Source of the DNA: Brevibacillus dissolubilis
Lineage (GTDB): Bacteria; Bacillota; Bacilli; Brevibacillales; Brevibacillaceae
Assembly: GCF_006170445.1 (NCBI RefSeq)
Contig: NZ_VCNA01000011.1
Location: 94,178-158,177 of the forward strand
Direction of reading: 5' to 3'
DNA length: 64,000 bases
Shown here: positions 1-8,763 of the stretch, piece after piece
How positions within the stretch are numbered: position 1 is the first letter of the stretch
Layout of the letters: each line of letters begins with the position of its first letter
Translations under genes and position numbers: made by a program
Notes under the pieces: model-generated
The model's input: only the letters and a program-made list of their open reading frames with translations
What the model was told of the DNA's origin: nothing
The model's database searches: none

Positions 1-1057
1 AGATCACGACAAAATCTTTTGGACGCAGCTGCATGTCCGGATGCTTCTCCAGCGCCTCCATGACATTGCTTTCTTCATTTTTACTGTTGATGGTCAGCAG
101 CACGCCTTGGCGTCCGATCTTTTTAATGGCCTTTTGGAAATGGACAAAAATTTTCCCCGGTGCGGAGTCGCCCAGTTGGATGCCGTTGAGTCCGTCATCC
201 CCGATGATGCCGCCCCACAGGGTATTGTCGAGGTCAAGTACCAGACACTTTTTGCCCTGTCCAAGCACGGCGCGGGAGATTTTAACCATCTCTTTGGCAA
301 TGGTTGCGAGCAACTCAGGCCCCATGTACATGCCGGCATAGTAAGCCAGACGTTGATCCAACAGCGGCGCTTCGGATACCTGCTGCGAGATCACTTCCAT
401 ATCGATGGTGACCACTTGCGGCATCTCTTCGGCCAGTGTCAGCAATTGTGTATTAAGCGTGCGCCACACCTTACTGAAGCTTGCCTTGGACTTGTAGTCG
501 ATGATCATCTGATAGGTCTCAGACGGCATCGGGATCGTGTTGGTCACGAACAGGCCCTTGGACAAGCTTTGGTAACGGGAGATCAGCTGGTGCAGCTCAG
601 ATACCTTCTGTTCTGCAATCGTCGCGATCTCATCGACATCCCACTCTTCTGACAGGTCATCGAGAATGATGTGGGCATCCAGCAGGCAGAGCGTGATATC
701 CGGCTGGAACGCGTACAGACCGCTCTTTTCATTGAGCATCTCGTAGATATATTGGTTAAAGTCCGCCACATAGACGTCGAGCACGATTCCCTGTTGGACG
801 AGCAAGGTACGGAGCATATGTGCAATCGCATCGCATGTGAAGTTACTGAGGATGGCGATTTTGATCGGGCGAAGTGTCGCCGGTGCGTCTTGGTTCCAAT
901 CGGCAAGGGTTACCTCTTTCGCCAGGTATCCTACCTTTTCCAGCACAGCTGCTGTTTTGGCTTGCTGAAGAGTCTGGATGACCTGCTTCTGATTGACACC
1001 CCAGGAGCCTTCCTTTTTCACCGTGCGTATATATTGAATGATTTCTTTATCGTTCAT
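1..1057 (-). CDS. FkbH-like HAD-superfamily protein, 3' end cut by window edge
   Basis: Reading leftward from an ATG at 1057, the frame stays open for 352 codons to the window edge, so the C-terminus is missing. A clear Shine-Dalgarno (GGGAGTGA) precedes the start. Residues 1-260 resemble the helical/SGNH-like N-terminal part of FkbH proteins. Residues 271-288 hold the HAD motif CLVLDLDNTLWGG (D275, D277), and a second motif reads NSKN at 324-327. From memory, many FkbH proteins have CSKN there, so the Asn may matter. FkbH proteins dephosphorylate 1,3-bisphosphoglycerate and load a glyceryl unit on an acyl carrier protein. It lies 12 bases downstream of the KAS III-like gene and is probably the last or a late gene of the 7586-to-1 operon. 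The glyceryl-transfer role is inferred from family and context. Confidence 0.85.
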   Translation of the reverse strand, partial: MNDKEIIQYIRTVKKEGSWGVNQKQVIQTLQQAKTAAVLEKVGYLAKEVTLADWNQDAPATLRPIKIAILSNFTCDAIAHMLRTLLVQQGIVLDVYVADFNQYIYEMLNEKSGLYAFQPDITLCLLDAHIILDDLSEEWDVDEIATIAEQKVSELHQLISRYQSLSKGLFVTNTIPMPSETYQMIIDYKSKASFSKVWRTLNTQLLTLAEEMPQVVTIDMEVISQQVSEAPLLDQRLAYYAGMYMGPELLATIAKEMVKISRAVLGQGKKCLVLDLDNTLWGGIIGDDGLNGIQLGDSAPGKIFVHFQKAIKKIGRQGVLLTINSKNEESNVMEALEKHPDMQLRPKDFVVI

Positions 1058-1069
1058 AAAGATCACTCC

Positions 1070-2107
1070 CTATTCTTTTCGCAAAGCAATACCTGTTTTG
1101 AGCCATTTGGAAGATTCGATCGCGACACCGACTGCTGTCTCACCGGACTGCATTCTTTCCGCAAGCATGCTGAGCTGAATATAGGGGAGAGCATTCCCGT
1201 TGTTACCTGTCTCCGCTACGCAGTTCAATGCTTTACCCTCTGCCAGCTCCAGATAGGTACAGATCTTATCAGTCATGATGCCGCCCAGCTGTGGTGGCAT
1301 ATAGTATGAGACGTCCTCTTTACTCCAGCCCGTCTTGGTCAGCAGCTCGTCCATCATCTCGCCCGCCATCGCAGGGACATGCGCTTCAATTGCTTTGTAG
1401 TCTTCCTTGGCCGACTGGATTCGCTTGCCTTTGGAATCCTTCATACTGCTGTCGACAATCGTACCGAACCAGTTCATGACCTGACCCGGCTCACGGCCCA
1501 GACCTTCGAATCGGGTGACGATCTGTTCGATCTTGATTCCGGACTTCTCTGCATCATTGGACATGACGACCGCACCCGCACCGTCTCCAAACAGAGCCAA
1601 GTTGATCAATTCGGACGAGCGGATCTTCTTAAAATCGCGGGAAAAATCAAGGTATTTGTTCATCACGTCGCCACCGATGACCAGACCGTTTTTGAATGCG
1701 CCACTCTGAAGGAAGCGATAGGCCACTTCAAGACCCTGGAGCGCACCGGAGCAGCCTGCCTGGATTTCGAATGTAGGGACATTGTTCATACCCAGACGGT
1801 CTACGACGAGGTTGACAGTCGCTGGCATCAGGTGGTCAGGTGTCGCGGTGGACATCACCACGAAGTCGATCTGTTCTGCGGAGAGACCGCTGTTTTCCAA
1901 TGCTTTCTCAGCCGCACGGGTGCATACATCCACGAGTTCGAATTTAAAGACTTTTTCATCCAGATCGCAGGCAAAATAGCGCGTCTTAGTGCCGATCATG
2001 GTATCGATCCAGTCTTGGCGCAGCCCAAAGATCTCTTCCATCTTTTCGTTCGTAATGGATTCACCTGGCAAAAAGCTCCCCAGACCAATCAATTTTACAT
2101 CCAGCAT
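1070..2107 (-). CDS. FabH-like 3-oxoacyl-ACP synthase III family protein with altered active site
   Basis: This 345-residue protein has the thiolase fold of KAS III (FabH) enzymes, which condense or transfer acyl groups on ACP. The nucleophilic Cys is present in QAGCSG (C119) and the glycine-rich ALFGDGAGAV segment is at 171-180. The usual His of the HQAN-type motif is not visible: the equivalent stretch reads SYYMPPQLGG (about 267-276), with Pro at 271-272. The usual Asn region reads GNNGN (301-305). Loss of the His argues against ordinary decarboxylative condensation and suggests an acyl or C-C/C-O transferase like the KAS III homologues of tetronate pathways. AAAAGGAG precedes the ATG. The spacing to both neighbours (12-15 bases) supports one operon with the SDR-like and FkbH-like genes. 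Confidence 0.88.
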   Translation of the reverse strand: MLDVKLIGLGSFLPGESITNEKMEEIFGLRQDWIDTMIGTKTRYFACDLDEKVFKFELVDVCTRAAEKALENSGLSAEQIDFVVMSTATPDHLMPATVNLVVDRLGMNNVPTFEIQAGCSGALQGLEVAYRFLQSGAFKNGLVIGGDVMNKYLDFSRDFKKIRSSELINLALFGDGAGAVVMSNDAEKSGIKIEQIVTRFEGLGREPGQVMNWFGTIVDSSMKDSKGKRIQSAKEDYKAIEAHVPAMAGEMMDELLTKTGWSKEDVSYYMPPQLGGIMTDKICTYLELAEGKALNCVAETGNNGNALPYIQLSMLAERMQSGETAVGVAIESSKWLKTGIALRKE

Positions 2108-2122
2108 GAAGACATCTCCTTT

Positions 2123-2860
2123 TTACAGTTGAGTTTCGATTCCGGCACTGACATGGAAGTTCTGTCCGCTGATATTGCCGATAACAGGTGTAACGAACAT
2201 ATCAATCGCAGGGATCATCTGTTCCACTGTATACAGCGGCACCTTCAACCCGAAGATTTCCAGAGTGGAACGCTTCGCCTTTTTGGTCTCACGGTCAAAC
2301 TCTTCGTCGTAGTAACCAAGCGTGAGTACGTTGGTCATAATCTTGAAGGCGACCAGTTCACGAGACAGGGATTTCATCATCGAAATCTTGCCTTGTGTAA
2401 GTACTGGTGAACTTGGATAGCCGGCATAGACAAGCGCATCATAAATCACCGGGAAAATGATCGCCCCTGACTTGCGCTTCATCATGTCCCCAGAAGCAAA
2501 ACGAGTGAACAAATACATTTTGCGGAACTGCTCCTCGACGAACAAACCGAAGCCCTGCGGATCACGCTCAAAAAACTCTTCATCGTTGATCATTTCATTG
2601 CCGTGAATGAGCACATCCAGACCGTCCATCTGTGCTTTCGCTTGCTGCAATGATTCATTGACAGAATTTTCGCTAAATTCCGTATCAACTATGTATGAAA
2701 AACGCTCCGCATGCTCTGGCGCAAGGGTTTGCTGGTAGGCTTCTGCCGCCGTCTGATCTTCAAATTGAAGCGTGACGCGGTGGTCTTTGGTCAATAGGTG
2801 GCTGGCAATCATTTGATTAAATTCATGATCGCCCCATGTAATAAATATCGCTTTGCTCAT
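2123..2860 (-). CDS. Degenerate short-chain dehydrogenase/reductase-like protein
   Basis: The 245-residue protein has the length and layout of an SDR but lacks its catalytic signature. The N-terminal cofactor loop, normally TGxxxGxG, reads ITWGDHEFNQ (residues 7-16). The strand expected to carry NNAG reads VLIHGNEM. The YxxxK motif appears as LTQGK, so the Lys remains but the Tyr is Leu. It probably does not work as a normal NAD(P)H reductase. It may be a structural partner of the neighbouring FabG-like ketoreductase or a repurposed enzyme such as a dehydratase or cyclase-like protein. It sits 14 bases after the FabG-like gene and 15 before the KAS III-like gene, so it should be made together with them. 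The fold call is by overall similarity. Confidence 0.7.
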   Translation of the reverse strand: MSKAIFITWGDHEFNQMIASHLLTKDHRVTLQFEDQTAAEAYQQTLAPEHAERFSYIVDTEFSENSVNESLQQAKAQMDGLDVLIHGNEMINDEEFFERDPQGFGLFVEEQFRKMYLFTRFASGDMMKRKSGAIIFPVIYDALVYAGYPSSPVLTQGKISMMKSLSRELVAFKIMTNVLTLGYYDEEFDRETKKAKRSTLEIFGLKVPLYTVEQMIPAIDMFVTPVIGNISGQNFHVSAGIETQL

Positions 2861-2874
2861 CGTTTTCTACCTCT

Positions 2875-3618
2875 CTATCGAATGAATCCGCCATCAACTT
2901 TAATGACTGTATCAGTTACATAGTCAGATAAGTGAGTAGAAAGATAAAGCACCGCATTGGCCACTTCTTCCGACTCACCCAGGCGTCCTATATTAGTGTA
3001 ACGCAAGAAATTTTCGATCTTTTCTTTCGGCACATGATCAATCATTTCGGTGCGGATCATCCCTGGTGCAACTGCATTGAAATAGATCCCTTCCTGCACA
3101 TATTTGCGTGAGAGCATACGTGTCAGGCCGATGATTGCCCCTTTGGAGGCTCCATAGTTGGTTTGTGCTTCCCGGCCTAACACACCGGTAACAGATACGA
3201 CGTTGACTACCTTACCTGCTTTTTGTTCGAGCATATAAGGGAGGACTTCTGTGCAGCAGTTATAGGTACCGGAAAAATTGGTATGGAAAACCGCTTCCCA
3301 ATCCTTTGACGGCATCTGGGAAACGAACTGGTCACGCACAATTCCGGCATTATTGACAAGAACATCGATGGAACCATACTGCTCTTTCACATCGGCGAAC
3401 ATCTGTTTAATGAAGTCAGTGTCTGTAATGGAGCCTTTGAAGAAGTGCCCCTGCAGACCGCGCTCAGCAAAATCATCGAGGATCACTCGTGCGGACTCAT
3501 CGCTACTGGCATAGACACCGATGACACGCGCTCCTTCTTCTGCTAAGCGGTAAAAGATAGACTTACCAATACCACGTGTGGCACCTGTTATGATTACATT
3601 TTTATCTTTGAGAAGCAT
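2875..3618 (-). CDS. FabG-like 3-oxoacyl-ACP reductase (SDR)
   Basis: A 247-residue classical SDR that would reduce a 3-oxoacyl-ACP with NAD(P)H. The cofactor loop TGATRGIG is near residues 11-18, NNAG follows at about 90, and the catalytic Ser-Tyr-Lys appears as VSVTG and YGASK. The C-terminus reads VDGGF, as in FabG. An upstream in-frame ATG at 3660 exists, but AAGGAG lies seven bases before the ATG at 3618, which I take as the start. Within this locus it should act as the ketoreductase for chains built by the KS-KS fusion on the adjacent ACP. A separate housekeeping FabG is expected elsewhere in the genome. Confidence 0.9.
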   Translation of the reverse strand: MLLKDKNVIITGATRGIGKSIFYRLAEEGARVIGVYASSDESARVILDDFAERGLQGHFFKGSITDTDFIKQMFADVKEQYGSIDVLVNNAGIVRDQFVSQMPSKDWEAVFHTNFSGTYNCCTEVLPYMLEQKAGKVVNVVSVTGVLGREAQTNYGASKGAIIGLTRMLSRKYVQEGIYFNAVAPGMIRTEMIDHVPKEKIENFLRYTNIGRLGESEEVANAVLYLSTHLSDYVTDTVIKVDGGFIR

Positions 3619-3780
3619 AGGATTCTCCTTTATGGCAAAATTCAAAGGATGGATTTGCACGGCGTTTTAAAAAAAAGAGCAGGGGTCCAGAGTTTCCAAT
3701 GATTCAAACATGACTCCAGACATCCCTTTGCCCAATAAATTTCGCTCTCATACTTCGAAGAAATTGTTGCCGGTATTACC

Positions 3781-4068
3781 TTACGCGGATACGGATTCTT
3801 GCAGCTTTTCGCTTACGAATTGTGCCAAGGTTTCTACAGAGTAGAAATGCTTTTGGATTTCTTCCTGAGGGATCCCTTGGATTTTGATACCGAACTCTTC
3901 TTCAATACCTGCAACTACGTCCAAAGCTTCAACGGAGTCAAGACCAAGACCGGAGCCAAAGAGCGCGTCCTCATCGTTGATTTCTTCAGCCGTGATATCT
4001 TCAAGTTCAAGACGATCAATCAAGATGCTTTGTTTGATGGTTTCTTTGATTTCTTGTACGCTTTTCAT
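3781..4068 (-). CDS. Acyl carrier protein
   Basis: A 95-residue acidic protein with the phosphopantetheine attachment motif GLGLDSVEALD, whose Ser carries the prosthetic arm. It is a little longer than the roughly 77-residue fatty-acid AcpP, with extra residues at both ends, which fits a dedicated pathway ACP. GGTGGAG precedes the ATG. It lies between the KS-KS fusion and the FabG-like reductase. The 162-base gap behind it (3619-3780) holds no gene or clear hairpin that I can see. It should hold the growing chain, and possibly a glyceryl unit loaded by the FkbH-like protein. Confidence 0.93.
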   Translation of the reverse strand: MKSVQEIKETIKQSILIDRLELEDITAEEINDEDALFGSGLGLDSVEALDVVAGIEEEFGIKIQGIPQEEIQKHFYSVETLAQFVSEKLQESVSA

Positions 4069-4126
4069 GGTTAATCTCCACCTTTTTGTTTATATAATAT
4101 ATTTGAATTTCTACGCAACGGACGTA

Positions 4127-6472
4127 TTATTCGATGGCGGACAGAACAGCCGCAATATAATTTCCGTTCGTAGAAGACCCAACAATGAGACCGTGCTTAG
4201 CACGAGGAGGAATGGCAGGATTTGCTGTTTCTTGTGCAGCTGCTGCCGCTTCCAGCTCAGCTTGTCCACTGTGTGCTTGTGCGAAAATCGATTCCGCCGC
4301 CATGTACATCTGGACGAGAGAGCTTGTGGATTCGGCATAACCAAGGTATTGGTCAAACGAAACAACCGGAATTGATCTGTCAGCAACCAGTCCATCCAAT
4401 ACTTGTTTGGTAGTCGCAACAGTGTCAGTCAGGCTAAGGGTGCTGTAGTAGACAAAACCGATGTCATCCATGCTAAGGCCGGAACGCTCCAGAGCGGTAT
4501 TGACAGCGCGCTCCAGCTGTTGGCTGTCGCCTTGGCTGCCGCCGAATGTAGAGCCAAAGCCCTTCAGTTCGGAGTAGACGCGCAGTCCTTGTTCTTTTGC
4601 CTGATCCAGATCAGCAAGGACAAGGAAGCAGCTGCCTTCTGCCAATGGATAGATGCTTTCATTGAGGCCGAGTACATGGTCTACCTCAGTGGCCAGTGGG
4701 GAGAATTCATCGCCCGCCCCTACCAGGCAGTAGGCTTGGATGCCTTTTTTGATCGCTTCGTACCCGTAGAGAGCACTTGCCAGACCATCATTACCACCTG
4801 TGCTAAGAGAGGTGCCGTAGCCCTTGACTCCCAGCTTCATTGCCACTTTACCCGCTGTCGAGTTGAGAACCATGTCTGGGAAGTAAATGGAGCTTGCATA
4901 TTCAGGGCCCTTCTCCAAAATACCTTCCAAATATTTTAACGAGCTTTCCAGACTGCCGCGGGACGTACCGTAGATCAAGCCAATCTGCATCGCATTGGAG
5001 TCATCAACCGTAATGCTGGCATCACGTAATGCTAAGTCAGCGGCTCCAATACTGAATTGGGCAAGACGGTTCATCCGTCGCTCGTAGAGGTTAGCATCGT
5101 ATTTTTTCAATTGGAATTCACACTCTTTGCTTGCCTTCTCCGTTTGGAATACCTGTGGCAATGCACCGCTTTGGAAAGTTCCGAGCGAGTTGATGAGACC
5201 CATCCCCACAATCCCGACACGGGTTTGTTTGGGAACATCGATTGTTTTCTCTTCCGTTTGGCTCACTTTCCAGTTACGGGAGACGATGGAGGCATTGTGA
5301 CCACCGAACGCGGAGTTATTGCATAAGAAGAACTCAGGGCTGCATTCGAGCATCTCGTTGCCGATGATGTTGGCATCCTCACAGCCTTCGCGCTTCTCTT
5401 CGAGGTGAAGCGTCGCCGGCAAGAAACCTTCCTGCATTGCAAGCAGAGTGGATACATATTCGATAGATGCAGCTGCACCTAGATTGTGACCAAAGTACGC
5501 TTTGCTGGAGCTGATCGGCAGCTTCTTGAATTCATCTTCACCGAAGATGCTACGAAGACCGATTAATTCAGCCGGGTCATTGGCTTTGGTACCGGTACCG
5601 TGGGTATTGACGTAGCCCACTTTGGTTTTGTCCAGACCGGCATTTTCCAGTGCGATCTCGACTGCCAGCTTGATCCCGCGGCCTTTTGGCTCTGGAGCAG
5701 TCGCATGATAAGCGTCCACGCTCAGACCATAACCGCAGATCTCTGCATAGATATGTGCGCCGCGCTCCAGTGCAGAAGACAGAGTCTCCATGACCACAAA
5801 GGCAGCACCTTCACCAAGACTGAGACCAAAACGCTTGTTATAAGGCGAGCATGGCACCGGGCTTAAGGCCTGCAGGGAGTTAAAGCCTGCATAGACGGAC
5901 AAAGACATCGAGTCGGAGCCGCCTGCGATCATGACATCTGCATATCCTTCAGCAATCATGTCATACGCATAACCGATGGCATTGCCGCTTGCAGCGCAGG
6001 CTGTATTGATCGTATTGACCGGGCCTTGTACGCCGAAGAAGCTGGCTACATCATCACCTTGCTGGAAAAACGGATAGCGCTTGGTCAGATGCTGATCCAG
6101 ATTGTTCATGCGGCCTTGTACTTCCAGCGAGTTGATCCCGCCGTTACATGTACCAAGGGACAAGCCTACACGCTCAGAACCTACTTGGCCCAGCTCAAGA
6201 CCACTGTCTTGGAGCGCTTCTTTTGCCGCAATAATCGCGTATTGCGCACAACGGTCATAGCTATCCTCTTCTTGAGCGGAGAAATATTGAGATGGGTTGT
6301 AATCCTTTACCTCCGCTCCCATGCTGCTTAAGAATTTGTCTGTCGCGAAGCTTTTGACAGTACCGATTCCTGTTTGATTTTTCTTCATGTTGGCGATGAC
6401 TTCGTCTTTATTACCGCCTAAACCGCAGATGATTCCTACTCCCGTAACCACAATTCTTTCTCTTTGTTTCAA
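4127..6472 (-). CDS. Fused ketosynthase plus chain-length-factor-like ketosynthase (type II PKS/FAS-like)
   Basis: Two KAS II-type domains lie in one 781-residue chain. Domain 1 (about 1-410) is a complete ketosynthase: Cys159 in NTACAASGN, His291 in NTHGTGT, Lys324 and His329 in SSKAYFGHN. Domain 2 (about 417-781) keeps the fold but reads LSTGGNDG at the Cys position (Gly) and YYSTLSLTD at the first His, so it resembles a chain-length factor. In most type II PKS systems these are two separate proteins. A GTG at 6514 also opens the frame, but AGGAGG lies nine bases before the TTG at 6472, and the family's N-terminus (RIVVTGVG) begins just after it. The gene starts 13 bases past the hydrolase stop. 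It should elongate the chain on the adjacent ACP. Confidence 0.9.
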   Translation of the reverse strand: MKQRERIVVTGVGIICGLGGNKDEVIANMKKNQTGIGTVKSFATDKFLSSMGAEVKDYNPSQYFSAQEEDSYDRCAQYAIIAAKEALQDSGLELGQVGSERVGLSLGTCNGGINSLEVQGRMNNLDQHLTKRYPFFQQGDDVASFFGVQGPVNTINTACAASGNAIGYAYDMIAEGYADVMIAGGSDSMSLSVYAGFNSLQALSPVPCSPYNKRFGLSLGEGAAFVVMETLSSALERGAHIYAEICGYGLSVDAYHATAPEPKGRGIKLAVEIALENAGLDKTKVGYVNTHGTGTKANDPAELIGLRSIFGEDEFKKLPISSSKAYFGHNLGAAASIEYVSTLLAMQEGFLPATLHLEEKREGCEDANIIGNEMLECSPEFFLCNNSAFGGHNASIVSRNWKVSQTEEKTIDVPKQTRVGIVGMGLINSLGTFQSGALPQVFQTEKASKECEFQLKKYDANLYERRMNRLAQFSIGAADLALRDASITVDDSNAMQIGLIYGTSRGSLESSLKYLEGILEKGPEYASSIYFPDMVLNSTAGKVAMKLGVKGYGTSLSTGGNDGLASALYGYEAIKKGIQAYCLVGAGDEFSPLATEVDHVLGLNESIYPLAEGSCFLVLADLDQAKEQGLRVYSELKGFGSTFGGSQGDSQQLERAVNTALERSGLSMDDIGFVYYSTLSLTDTVATTKQVLDGLVADRSIPVVSFDQYLGYAESTSSLVQMYMAAESIFAQAHSGQAELEAAAAAQETANPAIPPRAKHGLIVGSSTNGNYIAAVLSAIE

Positions 6473-6485
6473 AGCAGTTACCCTC

Positions 6486-7586
6486 CTATACAGTGAACTT
6501 CTGTCGGAATACACGCTTCATTGCTTCTAGTCTGAATCCCATTCCCAAAACGAACTTGGCCATCACGAGATTGCTTCTCTGCTGACGCAAGACGCTCAAC
6601 GGAATGTACTTCTGAATCTCGCCCATATGTCCAGGTGACCCGTGAACATCATCAAACTCCAGCAATTCGAGGTTCTGCACATTCTCTAGCAAGAACGCCT
6701 TTTCGCTGAGTGGGATGATTTCGTCTCGCAGACTGAACACATAGTGCAGAGGAATCTGCAGCTTTTTCATATCGTCTGGACGGATCTGCCATGACTGGAT
6801 GTGTTCGAACACCTCGTCAGGGGCTTTTTTCATCAGATGGGCCAATGTCCGCTTAGTCGTCTCCGGCACCGTCTTCCACCAGTCCTGATCCCGGTAAAAG
6901 TGACATAACGGAGCACCAACTGTCGTGATTCCCCGGATACGCTTGTCCACTAGAGCCTGTTGAATCCCGAGTTGACCGCCGAAGCTCATCCCGACGTAGT
7001 AGGTGGAAGATACGTCAATCCGACCAGCCAAAGCATCCAACACACATCCGATCATCTGATGAGAGTTTTCATCATACACAAGAGGATTTTCCCCGACCCC
7101 CGGGCATTCCGCTACTACGACTCCAAATCCCAACTTCTCAGAAGCGAATAAAAATTTCGACCATTGTTCTTTGATAGAAACAATGCCCCCAATAACAAAC
7201 AATAACGGTCGATTAGGGTGGTCCAATCCGGCCGCATAGACTTTGATCTCGTTTCCTTGGTAGGGAACCGTAATGATCTCTACTTTTTTCTTTGATTGTT
7301 CTACCAACGTCAGGAAAGTTTGAATACACAGATTATGCGCCTTTTGTCGAACCGTAGAGTCGATGTAGGGGAATCTGGCGAAATTGTAGCACTGGATCGC
7401 TTGCTCAGTCTTATTGGAGCTGAGTAATTGATTGCCAAGTCCTATCCACTCATAGGCCCAACTACCTGAATCGTCCCCTTCCTCTCGCTGAACCCGGTTC
7501 AGTAAAGATTTCAGGTCGGCATCGTTCAGATGTTGTGAGCGAGCATGAAGAACGACTAAATCTTTCAACTCACTTAGATAATCCAA
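6486..7586 (-). CDS. Alpha/beta-hydrolase (FrsA-like esterase family)
   Basis: A 366-residue alpha/beta-hydrolase with a helical N-terminal extension (about 1-95). The nucleophile elbow is GMSFGG, with Ser near residue 200, preceded by an oxyanion-type GG in VIGGIVS. The likely acid is Asp in SLRDEIIPLSE and the His lies in DVHGSPGHMG. The layout resembles FrsA/YqiA-type esterases. The start is TTG at 7586, preceded closely by GGAGG. It is the first gene of the operon and runs straight into the KS-KS fusion. It could act as a thioesterase releasing the product, or as an elimination enzyme like the hydrolases of tetronate pathways. Substrate is unknown. Confidence 0.8.
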   Translation of the reverse strand: MDYLSELKDLVVLHARSQHLNDADLKSLLNRVQREEGDDSGSWAYEWIGLGNQLLSSNKTEQAIQCYNFARFPYIDSTVRQKAHNLCIQTFLTLVEQSKKKVEIITVPYQGNEIKVYAAGLDHPNRPLLFVIGGIVSIKEQWSKFLFASEKLGFGVVVAECPGVGENPLVYDENSHQMIGCVLDALAGRIDVSSTYYVGMSFGGQLGIQQALVDKRIRGITTVGAPLCHFYRDQDWWKTVPETTKRTLAHLMKKAPDEVFEHIQSWQIRPDDMKKLQIPLHYVFSLRDEIIPLSEKAFLLENVQNLELLEFDDVHGSPGHMGEIQKYIPLSVLRQQRSNLVMAKFVLGMGFRLEAMKRVFRQKFTV

Positions 7587-7641
7587 AAGTCCTCCACCCC
7601 AAAAAACGACATTTTTTTATATTTTTTTCCTGTTGATATAA

Positions 7642-7670
7642 TTATTATCATGTATACACTATGTTGTAAA
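7642..7670 (-). promoter_or_regulatory. Putative sigma-A promoter of the polyketide-like operon
   Basis: On the minus strand TTTACA (7665-7670) is followed after 17 bases by TAATAA (7642-7647), about 55 bases before the hydrolase start. The 306-base gap 7587-7892 is very A+T-rich and holds no gene. It probably also carries the promoter of the membrane protein on the plus strand, for which I see only a weak candidate (TTGTTA then TATACC near 7771-7800). Confidence 0.5.
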
Positions 7671-7892
7671 GGCACATTCCTAGAAAAAAATAGTTTTTTA
7701 TATAACTTTCCAAAAATGTTACTGAAGCTTAACATACTTTTAAATATTTATTAAAATCCTGAACTTCTTCTTGTTAACTTATGTTCAACGTACATATACC
7801 AAGAATTTTTGGGGAAAATAGTGTGTAACAAACTTTTTTCAACGCATGTTTAGCTATAACGATCAACCTATATTTTTGAGAGGATTACATGA

Positions 7893-8750
7893 ATGCCAAA
7901 TTACTTCTGGTTTCTCCTCCTCATCCTATTTAGTTTAGCTATATTGTTTTATACGCTCTATAAAAAGCGAGATCCCATGGTTATGGTACAATGGTTTTTT
8001 TTAGCTGGGTTGTCTTATGTATTTGAATTGATCACCCTTGTCTATCTCAACGGGTATACGTACCATCCCCACCTGCTCCCTAAGGGATTCGCGGACAGCA
8101 TTATTGGCTCCATTGCCTCTCAAGGCCTGTCTGTCCCCATCACCGGTGCGTTTATTGCAGCATTTGATTTGGGGTGGATCTGGATTCTTCTCATCAGTCT
8201 GCTGTTTGTCGGGACTGAAATCCTTTTTTTATTTCTTAACTTATATGAGCACCAATGGTGGAGCATTTATCTGACGGCAGTCATGTTGCCCTTGAGTTTT
8301 TGGTTGAGCCGTAAATGGTATCAGCTGCTAAAGGCCCGTTACCATCCGCTCGTCTGGTTCACCACGCTATACTTCTGCATTTTTTGCCTTACCGTTACGA
8401 TTGTCTGGTTTATTTCCACTGTTTTTTATCAGTATCAAATGGTGTATGGCTGGTTCATTGATGCGGTACGGGACCATACTGCCGTGAATGGAACGTATTA
8501 CCTGGTTACATCGTTTGTGTATACTGTGATCTTATTTTTGGATGGTCAGTATAAAAAGCAGGCATTCCTCCTGATCCTGATCATCCTGAGTGACTTCTTC
8601 CTTTATCTTGACGGGATTTTGCAAATCACATCTCCGTCTTGGTCGATCCTTTACTTCCCGGTCATGCATCTGTTGGTATTGGTATTGTATACATATGCTA
8701 ACCGTTGGCTCTTGGGGTATCAGTATCAACGAATCCGTTCTCACTCCTAG
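7893..8750 (+). CDS. Polytopic membrane protein of unknown function
   Basis: A 285-residue, very hydrophobic protein with about eight predicted membrane segments beginning at residue 4, and short polar loops. I do not recognise a family. Notable are many aromatic residues in the helices and a basic C-terminal tail (RWLLGYQYQRIRSHS). GAGAGGAT lies upstream of the ATG. It is divergent from the polyketide-like operon and convergent with the iron transporter, with a strong hairpin after its stop, so it is probably a single-gene unit. Transport or sensing at the membrane is possible but not shown. Confidence 0.75.
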   Translation: MPNYFWFLLLILFSLAILFYTLYKKRDPMVMVQWFFLAGLSYVFELITLVYLNGYTYHPHLLPKGFADSIIGSIASQGLSVPITGAFIAAFDLGWIWILLISLLFVGTEILFLFLNLYEHQWWSIYLTAVMLPLSFWLSRKWYQLLKARYHPLVWFTTLYFCIFCLTVTIVWFISTVFYQYQMVYGWFIDAVRDHTAVNGTYYLVTSFVYTVILFLDGQYKKQAFLLILIILSDFFLYLDGILQITSPSWSILYFPVMHLLVLVLYTYANRWLLGYQYQRIRSHS

Positions 8751-8763
8751 ATCTTATCTAGAC

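Noticed and set aside
1379..2410. A 343-codon plus-strand frame across the KAS III and SDR-like genes
   Set aside because: Spans two convincing genes on the other strand and shows no family features.
5263..5478. Possibility that the second ketosynthase half is a decaying pseudogene
   Set aside because: The frame is intact for its full length and only catalytic residues are lost, as in chain-length factors; decay would give random changes and stops.
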